Shown one piece after another: positions 26,865 to 36,372 of a stretch of DNA of 64,000 nucleotides. The DNA lies in assembly GCF_001544575.2 (NCBI RefSeq), contig NZ_FCNY02000004.1, positions 186,001-250,000 of the forward strand, in the 5' to 3' direction. Positions within the stretch are counted from its first letter, which is position 1. Each line of letters opens with the position of its first letter. The DNA is from Caballeronia cordobensis. Lineage in GTDB: Bacteria > Pseudomonadota > Gammaproteobacteria > Burkholderiales > Burkholderiaceae. The position numbers and the translations under genes were made by a program. The notes beneath the pieces are model-generated. The model was not told the origin of the DNA. It worked only from the letters and a program-made list of their open reading frames with translations, and ran no database searches.

Positions 26865-28037
26865 ATGCGCAAAGTAGTGATCGGCGGCGTCGGCATGACG
26901 CCCTTCGGCAAGTTTCTCGAACGCAATCTGAAATCGCTCGCGGAAGAAGCGGTGTCGCTCGCGCTGAAAGACGCGCACGTCGGCGTGAACGAGGTGGACC
27001 GCGTGTTCTTCGGCAATGCGGCGGCGGGTGTCGTCACCGGGCAGGAGATGATTCGCGCGCAGTCGTCGCTGCGCAACACGGGCCTCGACGGCAAGCCGAT
27101 GTTCAACGTGGAAAATGCGTGCGCGTCGGGCAGTTCGGCGCTGAATCTCGCGTGCCTCGCGGTGGCGTCGGGGCAAGTGGAAACGGCGCTCGTCGTCGGC
27201 GTGGAAAAGCTCTCGCACGAGGACAAGGCGGTTTCGTTCGGCGCGTTCGCGAAGGCGGTCGATCTCGAAGAGCCGCTGCCCGAAGGCGTGACGACCGGAA
27301 CCGGCTCGCTCTTCATGGACTTGTACGCGGCAAAGGCGCGCAAGTGGATGGAAAAGACCGGCGCGCAAGCGAGCGACTTCGCGCGCGTGGTCGTGAAAAG
27401 CCGTCGTGCGGGCTCGCTCAATCCGCACGCGCAATTCCGCAAAGAAACGAGCGTGGAGGAAGTGCTGACGAGCCGCATGGTCAGCGATCCGCTGACGCTT
27501 TTCATGTGCTCGTCGATCGGCGATGGCGGCGCTGCCGTATTCATCTGCTCCGAAGACTTCGCGGCGAAGCACGACATTCAGCCGGTGTTCATCCGCGCAA
27601 GCTCGATCGTCTCGGCGAAAGCGGATGGCTCCGGCGAACTGGTCGCGGTGCGCGCGGCGCGCGAGGCGTATGAGGAAGCGGGCATCGGGCCGGAAGACGT
27701 GCATGTCGTCGAATTGCACGATGCATCCGCGCCCGCCGAGCTCATTCACTACGAGAACCTCGGCCTGTGCGCGCCCGGCGATGCGCCGAAGCTGATCCGT
27801 TCGGGCGAGACGGATATCGGCGGGCGCATCAGCGTGAATCCGAGCGGCGGCCTGCTGTCGCGCGGGCATCCGGTCGGCGCGACGGGCGTCGCGCAGATCG
27901 TGGAACTGACGCAGCAGTTGCGCGGCCGGGCGGGCGCGCGGCAACGCCCTCACGCGAAGGTCGCGCTCGCGGAGAACAACGGCGGTCAGCTCGCGGGCGA
28001 TTCGGCCGTCGCGCTGGTCACGATTCTTTCGACCTGA
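26865..28037 (+). CDS. Thiolase-family protein
   Basis: A 390-residue thiolase. The nucleophilic Cys lies in VENACASGSSALNLACLAV, the second active-site block in VELHDASAPAEL and the C-terminal block in GGLLSRGHPVGATGVAQI. The HDA and SRGHPVGATG forms are typical of the SCP2-thiolase-like branch rather than classical FadA, which has a C-terminal Cys in CxG. Start ATG 26865 is favoured by GGAG 7 bases upstream. It should carry out the final thiolytic cleavage or a related acyl transfer. It is in an operon with the MFS gene and convergent with DeoR without a gap. Confidence 0.87.
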   Translation: MRKVVIGGVGMTPFGKFLERNLKSLAEEAVSLALKDAHVGVNEVDRVFFGNAAAGVVTGQEMIRAQSSLRNTGLDGKPMFNVENACASGSSALNLACLAVASGQVETALVVGVEKLSHEDKAVSFGAFAKAVDLEEPLPEGVTTGTGSLFMDLYAAKARKWMEKTGAQASDFARVVVKSRRAGSLNPHAQFRKETSVEEVLTSRMVSDPLTLFMCSSIGDGGAAVFICSEDFAAKHDIQPVFIRASSIVSAKADGSGELVAVRAAREAYEEAGIGPEDVHVVELHDASAPAELIHYENLGLCAPGDAPKLIRSGETDIGGRISVNPSGGLLSRGHPVGATGVAQIVELTQQLRGRAGARQRPHAKVALAENNGGQLAGDSAVALVTILST

Positions 28038-28808
28038 TCAGTCGTTGGGCCCGGCGAGCTCCACCGTCACATTCTCCTGCTCTTCGAAGCGCGCGAGCAC
28101 CGGCGCTTCGGCCAACGCATCGGTAATTAGCGTCCAGTCGCGCGCGAGCGGCGTCCAGTGCTGCTGGCTCGCGCGCTCCAGCTTGTTCGACGTGACCAGC
28201 ACGAACAACCCGGCCGCCTGGCGCGCGATGCATTCCTTCAAAAACGCCTGCTCCGCCGTGGCTTCGCACAGCCCACGACCCGCGACGACGCCGTCCGCGC
28301 CGAGAAACGCCTTGTCGAACGTGACGCGCGAAAGCGCCACCTGCGCAAAGGCCCCGAGCGTGCTCATGCTCGACGGCCGCACGTCGCCGCCGATCAGCGT
28401 CACGCGCACCTCCGCCGCCGCAAGCACGCCGACCGCGAGCAGATTGTTCGTGACGACGTGAACCTGCGTGCGTCCGGCAAGGCAGCGCGCGAGCGCGGCG
28501 GTGGTCGTGCCGCCGTCGAGAAAAATCGTGTCGCCGTCCTGCACGTGTTTCGCAGCCGCGCGCGCGATCGCTTCCTTCTGCTCCCGAAAACTCTCGCGCC
28601 GCGTATCGAGCGATTCTTCCGGCTCGTGCATGCCCACCGACGCCGCGCCGCCATACGTGCGCACGATGCGCCGTTCGTCGGCGAGCGCGCGCAGGTCGCG
28701 CCGCACCGTCGCCTCGGACATGCCGAAGTGATCGCACAGCGCGGCGACATCGTTCATGCCCGAGAGCACGGCCTTGAGCATCGCCTCGCGGCGTTTCTCG
28801 ACTTTCAT
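28038..28808 (-). CDS. DeoR-family regulator
   Basis: A 256-residue DeoR/GlpR-type repressor. An N-terminal HTH (MNDVAALCDHFGMSEATVRR, DLRALADERRIVRTYGGA) precedes a sugar-phosphate-binding DeoRC domain (DGDTIFLDGGTTTAALAR, VVTNNLLAV, FLGADGV). DeoR proteins sense phosphorylated sugars or sugar acids. It is divergent from the kdgT-kinase-pdxA2 operon, and the intergenic region carries four copies of a related decamer, so autoregulated repression of that operon is likely. Confidence 0.9.
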   Translation of the reverse strand: MKVEKRREAMLKAVLSGMNDVAALCDHFGMSEATVRRDLRALADERRIVRTYGGAASVGMHEPEESLDTRRESFREQKEAIARAAAKHVQDGDTIFLDGGTTTAALARCLAGRTQVHVVTNNLLAVGVLAAAEVRVTLIGGDVRPSSMSTLGAFAQVALSRVTFDKAFLGADGVVAGRGLCEATAEQAFLKECIARQAAGLFVLVTSNKLERASQQHWTPLARDWTLITDALAEAPVLARFEEQENVTVELAGPND

Positions 28809-28914
28809 CCTGTTCCCTGAATTCTTGCGGTTGCGGCGGCGAGGCACAGTGTAGCGAACTGGCCGGGACCATCGAATGCTCGCCCTGCCCGGCACCGTGT
28901 CAAACATTTTGACT

Positions 28915-29046
28915 GATTCGATCATTCGAACAGTTGAAAGCGCGCGAATCGATCAGAGTAAACCCGCATACCGCCCGATTTGCGCAAAACACAGCGGAGG
29001 ACTACACTCCGATTTGATCGATTCAATCACTTATTGATCGAATCGG
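28915..29046. promoter_or_regulatory. Four related decamers, likely DeoR operators
   Basis: GATTCGATCA (28915-28924) and its exact complement TGATCGAATC (29035-29044) flank GAATCGATCA (28946-28955) and its exact complement TGATCGATTC (29015-29024). The inner part also forms a 14-bp inverted repeat (29009-29022 with 29033-29046, 12 of 14 matching). The nested, mirror-ordered set lies between the divergent DeoR gene and kdgT and suits a repressor that loops or binds as a tetramer. Confidence 0.6.
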
Positions 29047-29070
29047 ACGGAAACCACAGTGGAGACTTGC

Positions 29071-30087
29071 ATGGCTCAAATTCACATCAAGCGCGCCGTC
29101 GAGCGCGTACCCGGCGGGATGATGATCGTCCCGCTCCTGATCGGCTCGCTGATCGCGACCTTCCTGCCCGGCATGCCGAAGTTCTTCGGCTCGTTCACGA
29201 GCGCGCTTTTCACCGGCGCGCTGCCGATTCTCGCGGTGTTCTACGTCTGCATGGGCGCGAGCATCGACGTGAAAGCGACGCCGTATCTCATCAAGAAAGG
29301 CGGCGCGCTGTTCGCGACGAAAGTCGGCACGGCAATCGTCGCGGGCATCGTGCTCGGGCATTTCCTCGGCGAGCAGCCGATCACGTCGGGCCTGTTCGCC
29401 GGCCTTTCGACGCTCGCCGTCGTCGCCGCGATGAACGACACGAACGGCGGCCTGTATATGGCGCTGATGGGCCAGTACGGCCGCTCGGAGGACGTGGGCG
29501 CGTACACGATCATGTCGCTCGAATCCGGCCCGTTCCTGACGATGGTCACGCTCGGCGTCGCGGGCCTCTCCGCGTTCCCGTGGCCGACGCTCGTCGGCAG
29601 CATCCTGCCGCTCGCGGTCGGCATGCTGCTCGGCAACCTCGATCGCGAAATGCGCGACTTCCTCGCCCGCGCCGTGCCGGTGATGATTCCGTTCTTCGCG
29701 CTGGCGCTCGGCGCGGGCCTCGATCTGCACAAGGTCTGGCAGGCGGGCCTGCTCGGCATCGGCCTGGGTCTCGCGGTCGTCATCGTGACGGGCATTCCGC
29801 TCTACTTCGCGGATCGTCTGACGGGTGGCACGGGCGTGGCGGGCGCGGCGGCGGCGAATACCGCGGGCAACGCGGCGGCCGTTCCGGCGCTGATAGCGGC
29901 GGCCAATCCGGTCTATGAAGAAGCGGCGAAATCGGCGACGCTGCTGGTCGCGGCCTGCGTGGTCGTCACCGCGATCATCTCGCCGATCCTGACGGCGTCC
30001 ATCGCGAAGCGCGTGAATGCGCGCAACGAGGCGCGCGCGTCGTCCGATTCGAAGGAACGCGCGAAGGCACGCGGGGCCACGCAATGA
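29071..30087 (+). CDS. kdgT: 2-keto-3-deoxygluconate permease family transporter
   Basis: A 338-residue integral membrane protein of the KdgT family, hydrophobic nearly throughout, with about ten membrane segments. Characteristic stretches are [20 protein letters not shown] and [20 protein letters not shown]. KdgT-type carriers import sugar acids with protons. The first gene of a three-gene operon with a sugar-acid kinase and pdxA2, it probably imports D-threonate, D-erythronate or a similar four-carbon acid rather than ketodeoxygluconate. ATG 29071 follows GTGGAG. The gene overlaps the kinase by 4 bp (ATGA). Confidence 0.88.
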   Translation: MAQIHIKRAVERVPGGMMIVPLLIGSLIATFLPGMPKFFGSFTSALFTGALPILAVFYVCMGASIDVKATPYLIKKGGALFATKVGTAIVAGIVLGHFLGEQPITSGLFAGLSTLAVVAAMNDTNGGLYMALMGQYGRSEDVGAYTIMSLESGPFLTMVTLGVAGLSAFPWPTLVGSILPLAVGMLLGNLDREMRDFLARAVPVMIPFFALALGAGLDLHKVWQAGLLGIGLGLAVVIVTGIPLYFADRLTGGTGVAGAAAANTAGNAAAVPALIAAANPVYEEAAKSATLLVAACVVVTAIISPILTASIAKRVNARNEARASSDSKERAKARGATQ

Positions 30088-31346
30088 AGAGCTTGCTGAT
30101 CGTCGCGGACGATCTCTCGGGCGCGGCCGACTGCGCGATTCCGTTCGCGGCGGCGGGTTCGAAGACGATCGTCTCGCTTGACGCGAACGCGCCGCACGAC
30201 GACGCCGCCGTCATCGCCGCCGACACCGACACGCGCCGCCTCACGCCCGCCGAAGCCGCGAAGCGCACCACGGCCGCGTGGCAGGCGTTGCGCGCGCCGG
30301 GACGCCGCCTCTACAAGAAGATCGATTCGACCTTGCGCGGCAACTGGACCGCCGAAGTCGCGGCGCTGACGAAGCTCGCCGGCCCGGCGATCGTCACGCC
30401 CGCGTTTCCGGCGACGGGCCGCATCGTGCGCGATGGCCGCGTGATCGTGCGCGGCGTGCCGCTCGAAGACACCGAAACGTGGCAGCTCGAAAACGCCGGA
30501 CAGAAAGCCGAACTGCGCGTCATGCTCGACATGGTCGGCCTGCGCACGGCGCATGTTTCGCTCGATGCGTTGCGCGCCGCGCCGCGGGACATCGCGGCAA
30601 TGGTGGCGTCGGCGGCGACGGCGAAAGGCATCGACGCGATCGTCGTCGATGCCGAAGCCAGCGACGACCTCGCCACGCTCGCACGCGTGACCGCCGCCGT
30701 GGACGCGGAGTTTTTCTGGGTCGGCTCGGGTGGCCTCGCCCGCGAGCTGGCCGCCTTGCCTGATCTGTTCGATGCGCGCGCTTCCGTGGCAGCGGCGCGT
30801 TCCGTCGAGCCTGCGCGTGGCCCGATCCTCGCGCTCGTCGGCAGTCTTTCGGCGATTTCGGAGCGTCAATGCGCGATGCTCTGCACGGAAGCCGGCGTAC
30901 AGGAAATGATCGTGCCGCCCGCCGTGTTGCGCGAGGGCGCGCGGCATCCGGAATGGCAGGCGTGGAGCGAGCGGATCGGCGCTTCGGTGCGCGATCAGAT
31001 CGACGCGATCGTGCGCATCGGCCGCGACGACGCGTTCGATCCCGCCGAGGGCGCGCTGCTCTCGACGGCGCTGGCGGCGCTCGTCGCGCCCTCTTTCGAT
31101 GCGCTCGGCGGGCTCATCGCGACCGGCGGCGAAACCGCGCGCGCGATGCTCGCGGCGGCTCACGTCGGCAGCCTGGAACTCGTGACCGAGATCGAGGCGG
31201 GCGTCGCACTCGGGCGGCCATCGAATGGAAACGGACCTTCAAGCGGACCGTCGATCGTGACGAAAGCCGGCGCGTTCGGCAGCGAGCACGCATTGCTCGG
31301 CGCTTACCTGCATTTGCGCGGCGCGGACCTTCCCGTCGCGCGTTGA
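30084..31346 (+). CDS. Four-carbon acid sugar kinase (DUF1537; DtnK/DenK/OtnK type)
   Basis: A 420-residue kinase of the DUF1537 family. The N-terminal acid-sugar-binding part begins [20 protein letters not shown] and contains [11 protein letters not shown]. The C-terminal nucleotide-binding part contains [12 protein letters not shown] and VTKAGAFG. Family members phosphorylate D-threonate, D-erythronate or 2-oxo-tetronate at O4. Pairing with pdxA2 and the absence of otnC- or otnI-type genes fit a D-threonate or D-erythronate kinase; which of the two cannot be decided here. Confidence 0.88.
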   Translation: MKSLLIVADDLSGAADCAIPFAAAGSKTIVSLDANAPHDDAAVIAADTDTRRLTPAEAAKRTTAAWQALRAPGRRLYKKIDSTLRGNWTAEVAALTKLAGPAIVTPAFPATGRIVRDGRVIVRGVPLEDTETWQLENAGQKAELRVMLDMVGLRTAHVSLDALRAAPRDIAAMVASAATAKGIDAIVVDAEASDDLATLARVTAAVDAEFFWVGSGGLARELAALPDLFDARASVAAARSVEPARGPILALVGSLSAISERQCAMLCTEAGVQEMIVPPAVLREGARHPEWQAWSERIGASVRDQIDAIVRIGRDDAFDPAEGALLSTALAALVAPSFDALGGLIATGGETARAMLAAAHVGSLELVTEIEAGVALGRPSNGNGPSSGPSIVTKAGAFGSEHALLGAYLHLRGADLPVAR

Positions 31347-31371
31347 GAACAGACATCACCAGACGAACATC

Positions 31372-32373
31372 ATGAGCAACTATCTTCCCGTAATCGGCAT
31401 CACGATGGGCGACGCGACCGGCGTCGGCCCGGAAGTCGTCGTCAAGAGCCTCGCGCACGATGCGGTCTACAAGCAGTGCCGCCCGCTCGTGATCGGCGAC
31501 GCGCGGCGTCTCGAACGCGCGAACCAGATCACCGGCGGCAAGGCGACGGTGCGGCGCGTCAAGGACGCCACCGAGGCGCGTTACGAGCCGGGCGTGATCG
31601 AGTGCATCGACCTCGGCCTGATTCCTGACGACCTGCCCTTCGGCGAACTGTCGGCGGTCGCGGGCGATGCGGCATACCAGTACATCGCGCGCGCAGTCGA
31701 GCTCGCGCAGGCGAATCAGATCGACGCGATCTGCACCGCGCCGCTTAACAAGGAAGCGCTGCACGCGGGCGGCCACAAGTTTCCCGGCCATACGGAGATG
31801 CTCGCGCATCTGACCGGCGTCGACGAAGTCTCGATGATGCTCGTCGCGCCGCAATTGCGCGTGATTCACGTGACGACGCATATCGGCATCATCGATGCGA
31901 TCCGCAAGATCGAGCCGGGTCTCGTCGAGCGCACGATCGAGCGCGGCAATGCGACGCTCGTGAAGGCGGGCATTGCGAAGCCGCGTATCGGCGTGTGCGG
32001 GATCAATCCGCATGCGGGCGAGAACGGCCTTTTCGGCTATGGCGAGGAAGAAGAGAAGATCATTCCCGCCGTGAAAGTGCTGCAGGAACGCGGCCTGGAC
32101 GTGACCGGCCCGCTGCCCGCCGACACGCTGTTCTATCGCGCGGGGCGTGGCGATTTCGATCTCGTCGTTGCGATGTATCACGATCAGGGGCACGGTCCCG
32201 TGAAGGTGCTCGGCCTCGAAGCCGGCGTGAACGTGACGGTCGGGCTCGACGTGATCCGCACGTCGGTCGATCACGGCACCGCGTTCGATATCGCGGGCAA
32301 GGGCATCGCCGACGAAGGCAGCATGCTCGAAGCGCTGCGTCAGGGCGCGGAACTGGCGACACGGCGTCATTGA
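31372..32373 (+). CDS. pdxA2: PdxA2-type 4-phospho-D-threonate/erythronate dehydrogenase
   Basis: A 333-residue PdxA-family NAD-dependent dehydrogenase. It carries ITMGDATGVGPEV, TAPLNKEAL, the metal-binding HAGE region in NPHAGENGLFG and MYHDQGHGPVK. PdxA2 enzymes oxidise and decarboxylate 4-phospho-D-threonate or -erythronate to dihydroxyacetone phosphate. Its place directly after a DUF1537 kinase and a sugar-acid permease makes this catabolic role far more likely than vitamin B6 synthesis, where PdxA is usually beside surA or ksgA. Confidence 0.9.
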   Translation: MSNYLPVIGITMGDATGVGPEVVVKSLAHDAVYKQCRPLVIGDARRLERANQITGGKATVRRVKDATEARYEPGVIECIDLGLIPDDLPFGELSAVAGDAAYQYIARAVELAQANQIDAICTAPLNKEALHAGGHKFPGHTEMLAHLTGVDEVSMMLVAPQLRVIHVTTHIGIIDAIRKIEPGLVERTIERGNATLVKAGIAKPRIGVCGINPHAGENGLFGYGEEEEKIIPAVKVLQERGLDVTGPLPADTLFYRAGRGDFDLVVAMYHDQGHGPVKVLGLEAGVNVTVGLDVIRTSVDHGTAFDIAGKGIADEGSMLEALRQGAELATRRH

Positions 32374-32421
32374 CGCTTATGGCGTGATAATGGGCGCTTC
32401 ACACACGTGCGAGCGCCCGTC

Positions 32422-33801
32422 ATGACTGCTTCTCTCGATACGCTGCGCAACCTATGGCGCATCGCCGGCTTGCCCGACGATGCGCTTTCTTTCGTCGACC
32501 TTTCCGGTCACGATCCGGTTTTTCCTTCCACCTTTGCCGTCGGCACGGCCGCGCAGGCCACCATCGGCGCGGCGGCGCTCGCTGCGTGCGAACTGGCGCA
32601 TGCGCGCGGCGTCGAGCGGCAGCGCGTGGCCGTCGACATGACGCATGCGGCCGTCGAATGCACGGGCGCGTTCACCCTCGATGGCAAGGAGCCCGAGACG
32701 TGGGGACGCTTCTCCGGTCTCTATCGATGCGCCGATGGCTACGTGCGCATTCACGCGAACTTCGAACATCATCAGGATGGCGCGCTGCGTCTGCTCGGAC
32801 TCGACCCGAAGACGGCCACGCGCGAGGATGCCGAGCGCGCGTTGCTGGCGTGGCGTGGTGGCGATTTCGAGGATGCGGCGGCGGCGCAAGGGCTCGTCGC
32901 GACGATGCTGCGCACCTTCGACGAATGGGATGCGACGCCGCAGGGGCGCGCCATTGCCGCGCAGCCGCTGATGACGATCACGCGCATCGGCGATGGGCCT
33001 GCGCTCGCGTTGCCGGCTTTATCGGCTAACGCGCGTCCGCTCGACGGTGTTCGCGTGCTCGATCTCACGCGCATTCTCGCGGGACCGGTCGGCGGGCGCG
33101 CGCTGGCCGCGTTCGGTGCGGACGTGATGCTCGTGAACGGGCCGCATCTGCCGAACATTCCGGCGATCGCGGATACGAGCCGCGGCAAGCGTTCGGCGCT
33201 GCTCGATCTGCGGTCGGCTTCGGAGCGGGACGCGCTCTGGCGTCTGATCGATGAGGCGCATGTGTTTGCGCAGGGTTATCGGCCGGGCGGGATCGCTTCG
33301 CTCGGGTTCGGACCGGAGGCGCTGGCGGCACGCCGGCCGGGGATCGTTTATACGTCGCTGACGGCTTATGGTACGCGTGGGCCGTGGGGTTCCCGGCGTG
33401 GCTTCGATTCGCTCGTGCAGACCGCGATGGGCTTCAATGCGGCCGAAGGCGAGGCGGCGGGCGATGGCAAACCGCGTCCGTTGCCGATGCAGATGCTCGA
33501 TATGGCGAGCGGGTTTTTGATGGCTTTTGGCGCTGCGGCGGCGTTGTGGAAGCAGCAGCGGGAAGGCGGGAGCTGGCATGTGGAGGTTTCGCTTGCGCAG
33601 ACGGGGCACTGGTTGCGGGGGTTGGGTCGCGTCGATGGCGGATTGAAGGTCGCAAAGCCGGATATCGCGGGGTTTGTCGAGCGGTATGAGTCGGGGTTTG
33701 GGGAGTTGGTGGCGGTGACGCCGAGTGCGCAACTGGAGCGGACGGCGGTGGGATATCCGCGGCGATCAGAGCAGCCGGGGGCGTCGGCGGCGAGGTGGTG
33801 A
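32422..33801 (+). CDS. CaiB/BaiF (family III) CoA-transferase
   Basis: A 459-residue family III CoA-transferase-like protein. The C-terminal half shows the family block LDGVRVLDLTRILAGPVGGR, then YRPGGIASLGFGPEALAARR and GFDSLVQTAMG. The N-terminal 200 residues are a less typical extension that repeats part of the fold. ATG 32422 is chosen over an upstream GTG at 32407; neither has a strong ribosome-binding site. It follows pdxA2 by 48 bp, possibly an unrelated single gene. No catalytic assignment was attempted and the acyl substrates are unknown. Confidence 0.82.
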   Translation: MTASLDTLRNLWRIAGLPDDALSFVDLSGHDPVFPSTFAVGTAAQATIGAAALAACELAHARGVERQRVAVDMTHAAVECTGAFTLDGKEPETWGRFSGLYRCADGYVRIHANFEHHQDGALRLLGLDPKTATREDAERALLAWRGGDFEDAAAAQGLVATMLRTFDEWDATPQGRAIAAQPLMTITRIGDGPALALPALSANARPLDGVRVLDLTRILAGPVGGRALAAFGADVMLVNGPHLPNIPAIADTSRGKRSALLDLRSASERDALWRLIDEAHVFAQGYRPGGIASLGFGPEALAARRPGIVYTSLTAYGTRGPWGSRRGFDSLVQTAMGFNAAEGEAAGDGKPRPLPMQMLDMASGFLMAFGAAAALWKQQREGGSWHVEVSLAQTGHWLRGLGRVDGGLKVAKPDIAGFVERYESGFGELVAVTPSAQLERTAVGYPRRSEQPGASAARW

Positions 33802-33827
33802 GGGGGCCATTTCGTCCGCAGACAGGA

Positions 33828-33856
33828 TTGTTTTAAAAGTATCCTCCTCCTACTAT
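33828..33856 (+). promoter_or_regulatory. Candidate promoter of the TIR gene
   Basis: TTGTTT at 33828-33833, 17 bp, then TACTAT at 33851-33856. It lies at the point where composition changes from GC-rich host DNA to AT-richer DNA, about 58 bp before the chosen TIR-protein start. Confidence 0.35.
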
Positions 33857-33914
33857 GAGGAATCGTTCGGGCCGGTGTCGCACCGGAGTGATCGATCGAT
33901 TCGTGGGGGTATCA

Positions 33915-35372
33915 ATGGCGAAAAACCGGCTTCTTTATTTGCACCGCCGCCATTTTGGACTCGACGGTCCGGACGCCATTATGGGAAAACTGCTGTACGA
34001 GGCATTAAAGGCGGACCTCGATGCTGCAGTGACTTCGCATATGATCATTCCAGACTCGGTTTCCGAGGGACTTCCAGAATCTATTCTCGATGACGTAATC
34101 ACGCAGAGCGAATTCCATCGGTCGGGCGTCAACGTGGTGTATCTAGAGGGCGGATTAGATTCCCACTGTCTAACGGGGTTCGACGGCTCAGACTGGAAGA
34201 TGTCGGCTCCAATGATCGAGGAGTTCGCAAGGCGTGGAGGGATTGTCGTTGTAGCGGATCTTGATATCAACATCGCACGGTCGATTGACGAAGACCGCTT
34301 CGGACGTCTCTTCAAGGCATGGTTTCGACGTGAAGATGGCAGGCAAGGTAATCCGATCGAAATCGTCGACCCGGGACGCTGCGAGAACTCATATTGGTCA
34401 GAGATTTGGGTCGATTGTGAAGCTGCACGAACCCATTGTGCGGAATGGCTCCAGCCAATATACAACGGCCTTTCCACTATTCTGGTAGGTGGTCCTTTAG
34501 ATCTGGGGAATTCTCAAAGCTGGCTCGCCAATATTGTCAGTCATACTATGGGAACAATGTGTCAAGACTGTTGGTGGGAACCCCCTGAGACTGGATTCGA
34601 TCAGCACCGCCTTCGTTATCATCCACAAAGTCCGATGGGCGGAGGCAGCTTCGGGCCTTTCGCGTCGGTCTGCCAACTGGGAAGAGGCTATCTGGTTGCA
34701 ATCGCAGCCAGAGTCTCATCGAATTATGTGACTAAGAAAAGCCACGGAAACATCGAGTGGATTATCAATATAATCCGACATCTCCGGGCAGCCGTTGAGA
34801 ATCATGAAAGGCTGGGATCCATCTCTCGTTTTCGTGGGGTCTGTTTATTTCTCAGTCACCGTTCGGTGGACAAGCCTGTCGTCGAAGCCATTTCGGATAA
34901 TCTGTTCAAAACCGGAATTTCGACCTGGTTGGACAAAGAGAGAATGCTTCCGTCAGACTCTCTCGGGCTTTCGTTGAATGCGGGCTTGACCGAGTCTAGT
35001 CACTTTACTATCTTTTGGTCGAGGCACTGCAAGGACGCACCTTGGGTGCATTTCGAGCTCGGGAGCGCAATATCGGCATGTATCGAGAGAAGAAAGCCGA
35101 TTCTGGTCGTTGCTCTAGACGACACCCCTCCCCCGGACAGCTTAGCCCAGTTCATCCGGATAAATGGAAAGGGTACGCCGCAAGAGACTTCCAGGCTCAT
35201 TTACGACGCCCTCGCTGCACTTGTCGATCGAGAGTCACTGAATCGAGCTAAGGAAGCGTCTGCTGTTGAACAAACGGATGTCGGGAATGCCATCGCCAGC
35301 GGAAAGTTGAATCGAAGGGCTTCGACGGAAGTTGTTGGCCCGTTTCGTCGAAGACGACGGAAGCCTCGTTAA
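33915..35372 (+). CDS. TIR-domain protein with uncharacterised N-terminal domain
   Basis: A 485-residue soluble protein. Residues about 307-436 form a TIR domain: CLFLSHRSVDK in strand A, then STWLDKERM, and a W-x3-E element (WVHFE, 377-381) whose Glu matches the catalytic residue of NAD-cleaving TIRs. Residues 1-295 are not recognised with confidence; LYLHRRHFGLD, VVYLEGG, EEFARRGGIVVVADLD and GRGYLVAIAAR recall a class I amidotransferase-like or ThuA-like alpha/beta fold. The ATG at 33915 follows GGGGG; an upstream ATG overlaps the probable -10. A/T-rich codon use differs from both flanks, suggesting acquisition. An NAD-depleting defence effector is the leading hypothesis. The C-terminal 45 residues are basic and look disordered. 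Confidence 0.75.
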   Translation: MAKNRLLYLHRRHFGLDGPDAIMGKLLYEALKADLDAAVTSHMIIPDSVSEGLPESILDDVITQSEFHRSGVNVVYLEGGLDSHCLTGFDGSDWKMSAPMIEEFARRGGIVVVADLDINIARSIDEDRFGRLFKAWFRREDGRQGNPIEIVDPGRCENSYWSEIWVDCEAARTHCAEWLQPIYNGLSTILVGGPLDLGNSQSWLANIVSHTMGTMCQDCWWEPPETGFDQHRLRYHPQSPMGGGSFGPFASVCQLGRGYLVAIAARVSSNYVTKKSHGNIEWIINIIRHLRAAVENHERLGSISRFRGVCLFLSHRSVDKPVVEAISDNLFKTGISTWLDKERMLPSDSLGLSLNAGLTESSHFTIFWSRHCKDAPWVHFELGSAISACIERRKPILVVALDDTPPPDSLAQFIRINGKGTPQETSRLIYDALAALVDRESLNRAKEASAVEQTDVGNAIASGKLNRRASTEVVGPFRRRRRKPR

Positions 35373-35607
35373 AAAGCGCTTCATCTTCATCAATTGAAAG
35401 ATGACGCCGATAGACGGAATTCATCCGTCAACGCCCCGCTTTTCAAGTATTGCTTCAATGCGTCGTCATGCTTCACCGCAGAGTTTGCCTCAAGAACGAT
35501 CCGCGCCACGGCGCAACTTCTATCTGACCGGCGCGACGGCCATGCTCGCGGACGCCGAATCTCTCGTGGTCGATGCGCGCTGAGCGAGGACGAGACAGGG
35601 GCACGGA

Positions 35608-36372
35608 ATGAGAGCTTTCATCGACCACCCGGCTGTGTTGTTCGTCGTTCTGCTCGCGCTTTTCGTGAGCGCGGTGGCGTTCGGCGCGTTCGTGCTGCGC
35701 CGCTGGGCGCTGCTGCCGGAGAACGACCGTGAAGACTTCAACCTCGTCCAGACTTCCACACTGACGCTGCTTGCGCTGCTGGTCGGCTTCAGCCTGTCGA
35801 TGGCGGTGAACCGTTACGACCTGCGCAAGACGCTGGAGGAAAGCGAGGCCAATGCGATCGGCACCGAGTATTCCCGCGCGGATCTCGCCGATGCGGCCAC
35901 CGCGGCAAAGATCAAGTCCGCGCTGATCCGCTATACGAAGCTGCGCCTGGCGAACTACAAGACGCGCGCGCCCGACGCGCTCGCGAAAATCGTAAGCGAT
36001 ACGACGAACGTCGAGGCGGAACTGTGGCAGCTCGCGACCCAGGTGGCGAAAGCGCAGCCGACGCCTATCGGCGCGCTGGTCGTGTCAGGCATGAACGACG
36101 TTTTGAATTCGCAGGACTACTCGGAGGCCGCGCGCATCAATCACATTCCGCTAGGCGCTTGGTATCTGATGATCATCATCGCGCTGCTCGGCTGCGTCGT
36201 GCAGGGTTACGGGGCGAAGGGGAGTCTGCGGAAAGGCCTGCTCATCACGATTCTTCCGACGACGGTCGCGCTGTCGCTCGCATTGATCGCGGATATCGAT
36301 AGCCCGAAAGGGGGGATGATTCGGGTGGAGCCGCGGGATCTTGGGCGGTTGATGCAGTCGCTGGGACCGTGA
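35608..36372 (+). CDS. DUF4239/bestrophin-like membrane protein
   Basis: A 254-residue inner-membrane protein. Two N-terminal helices (about 8-30 and 48-66) and two C-terminal helices (about 187-205 and 212-230) flank a cytoplasmic helical region of about 115 residues. The stretch QTSTLTLLALLVGFSLSMAV followed by YDLRKTLEESEANAIGTEY is characteristic of the DUF4239 group, whose function is unknown. GC content and codon use look like the host, unlike the TIR gene before and the SIR2 gene after, so this is probably a resident gene caught between two acquired segments. Confidence 0.75.
   Translation: MRAFIDHPAVLFVVLLALFVSAVAFGAFVLRRWALLPENDREDFNLVQTSTLTLLALLVGFSLSMAVNRYDLRKTLEESEANAIGTEYSRADLADAATAAKIKSALIRYTKLRLANYKTRAPDALAKIVSDTTNVEAELWQLATQVAKAQPTPIGALVVSGMNDVLNSQDYSEAARINHIPLGAWYLMIIIALLGCVVQGYGAKGSLRKGLLITILPTTVALSLALIADIDSPKGGMIRVEPRDLGRLMQSLGP

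Noticed and set aside
31372..32373. PdxA as pyridoxal phosphate biosynthesis enzyme
   Set aside because: Operon context with a sugar-acid permease and DUF1537 kinase fits the PdxA2 catabolic role better.
35401..35583. 60-codon frame between the TIR and DUF4239 genes
   Set aside because: No ribosome-binding site, no domain, mixed composition. It may be a fragment, but there is not enough support to call a gene.
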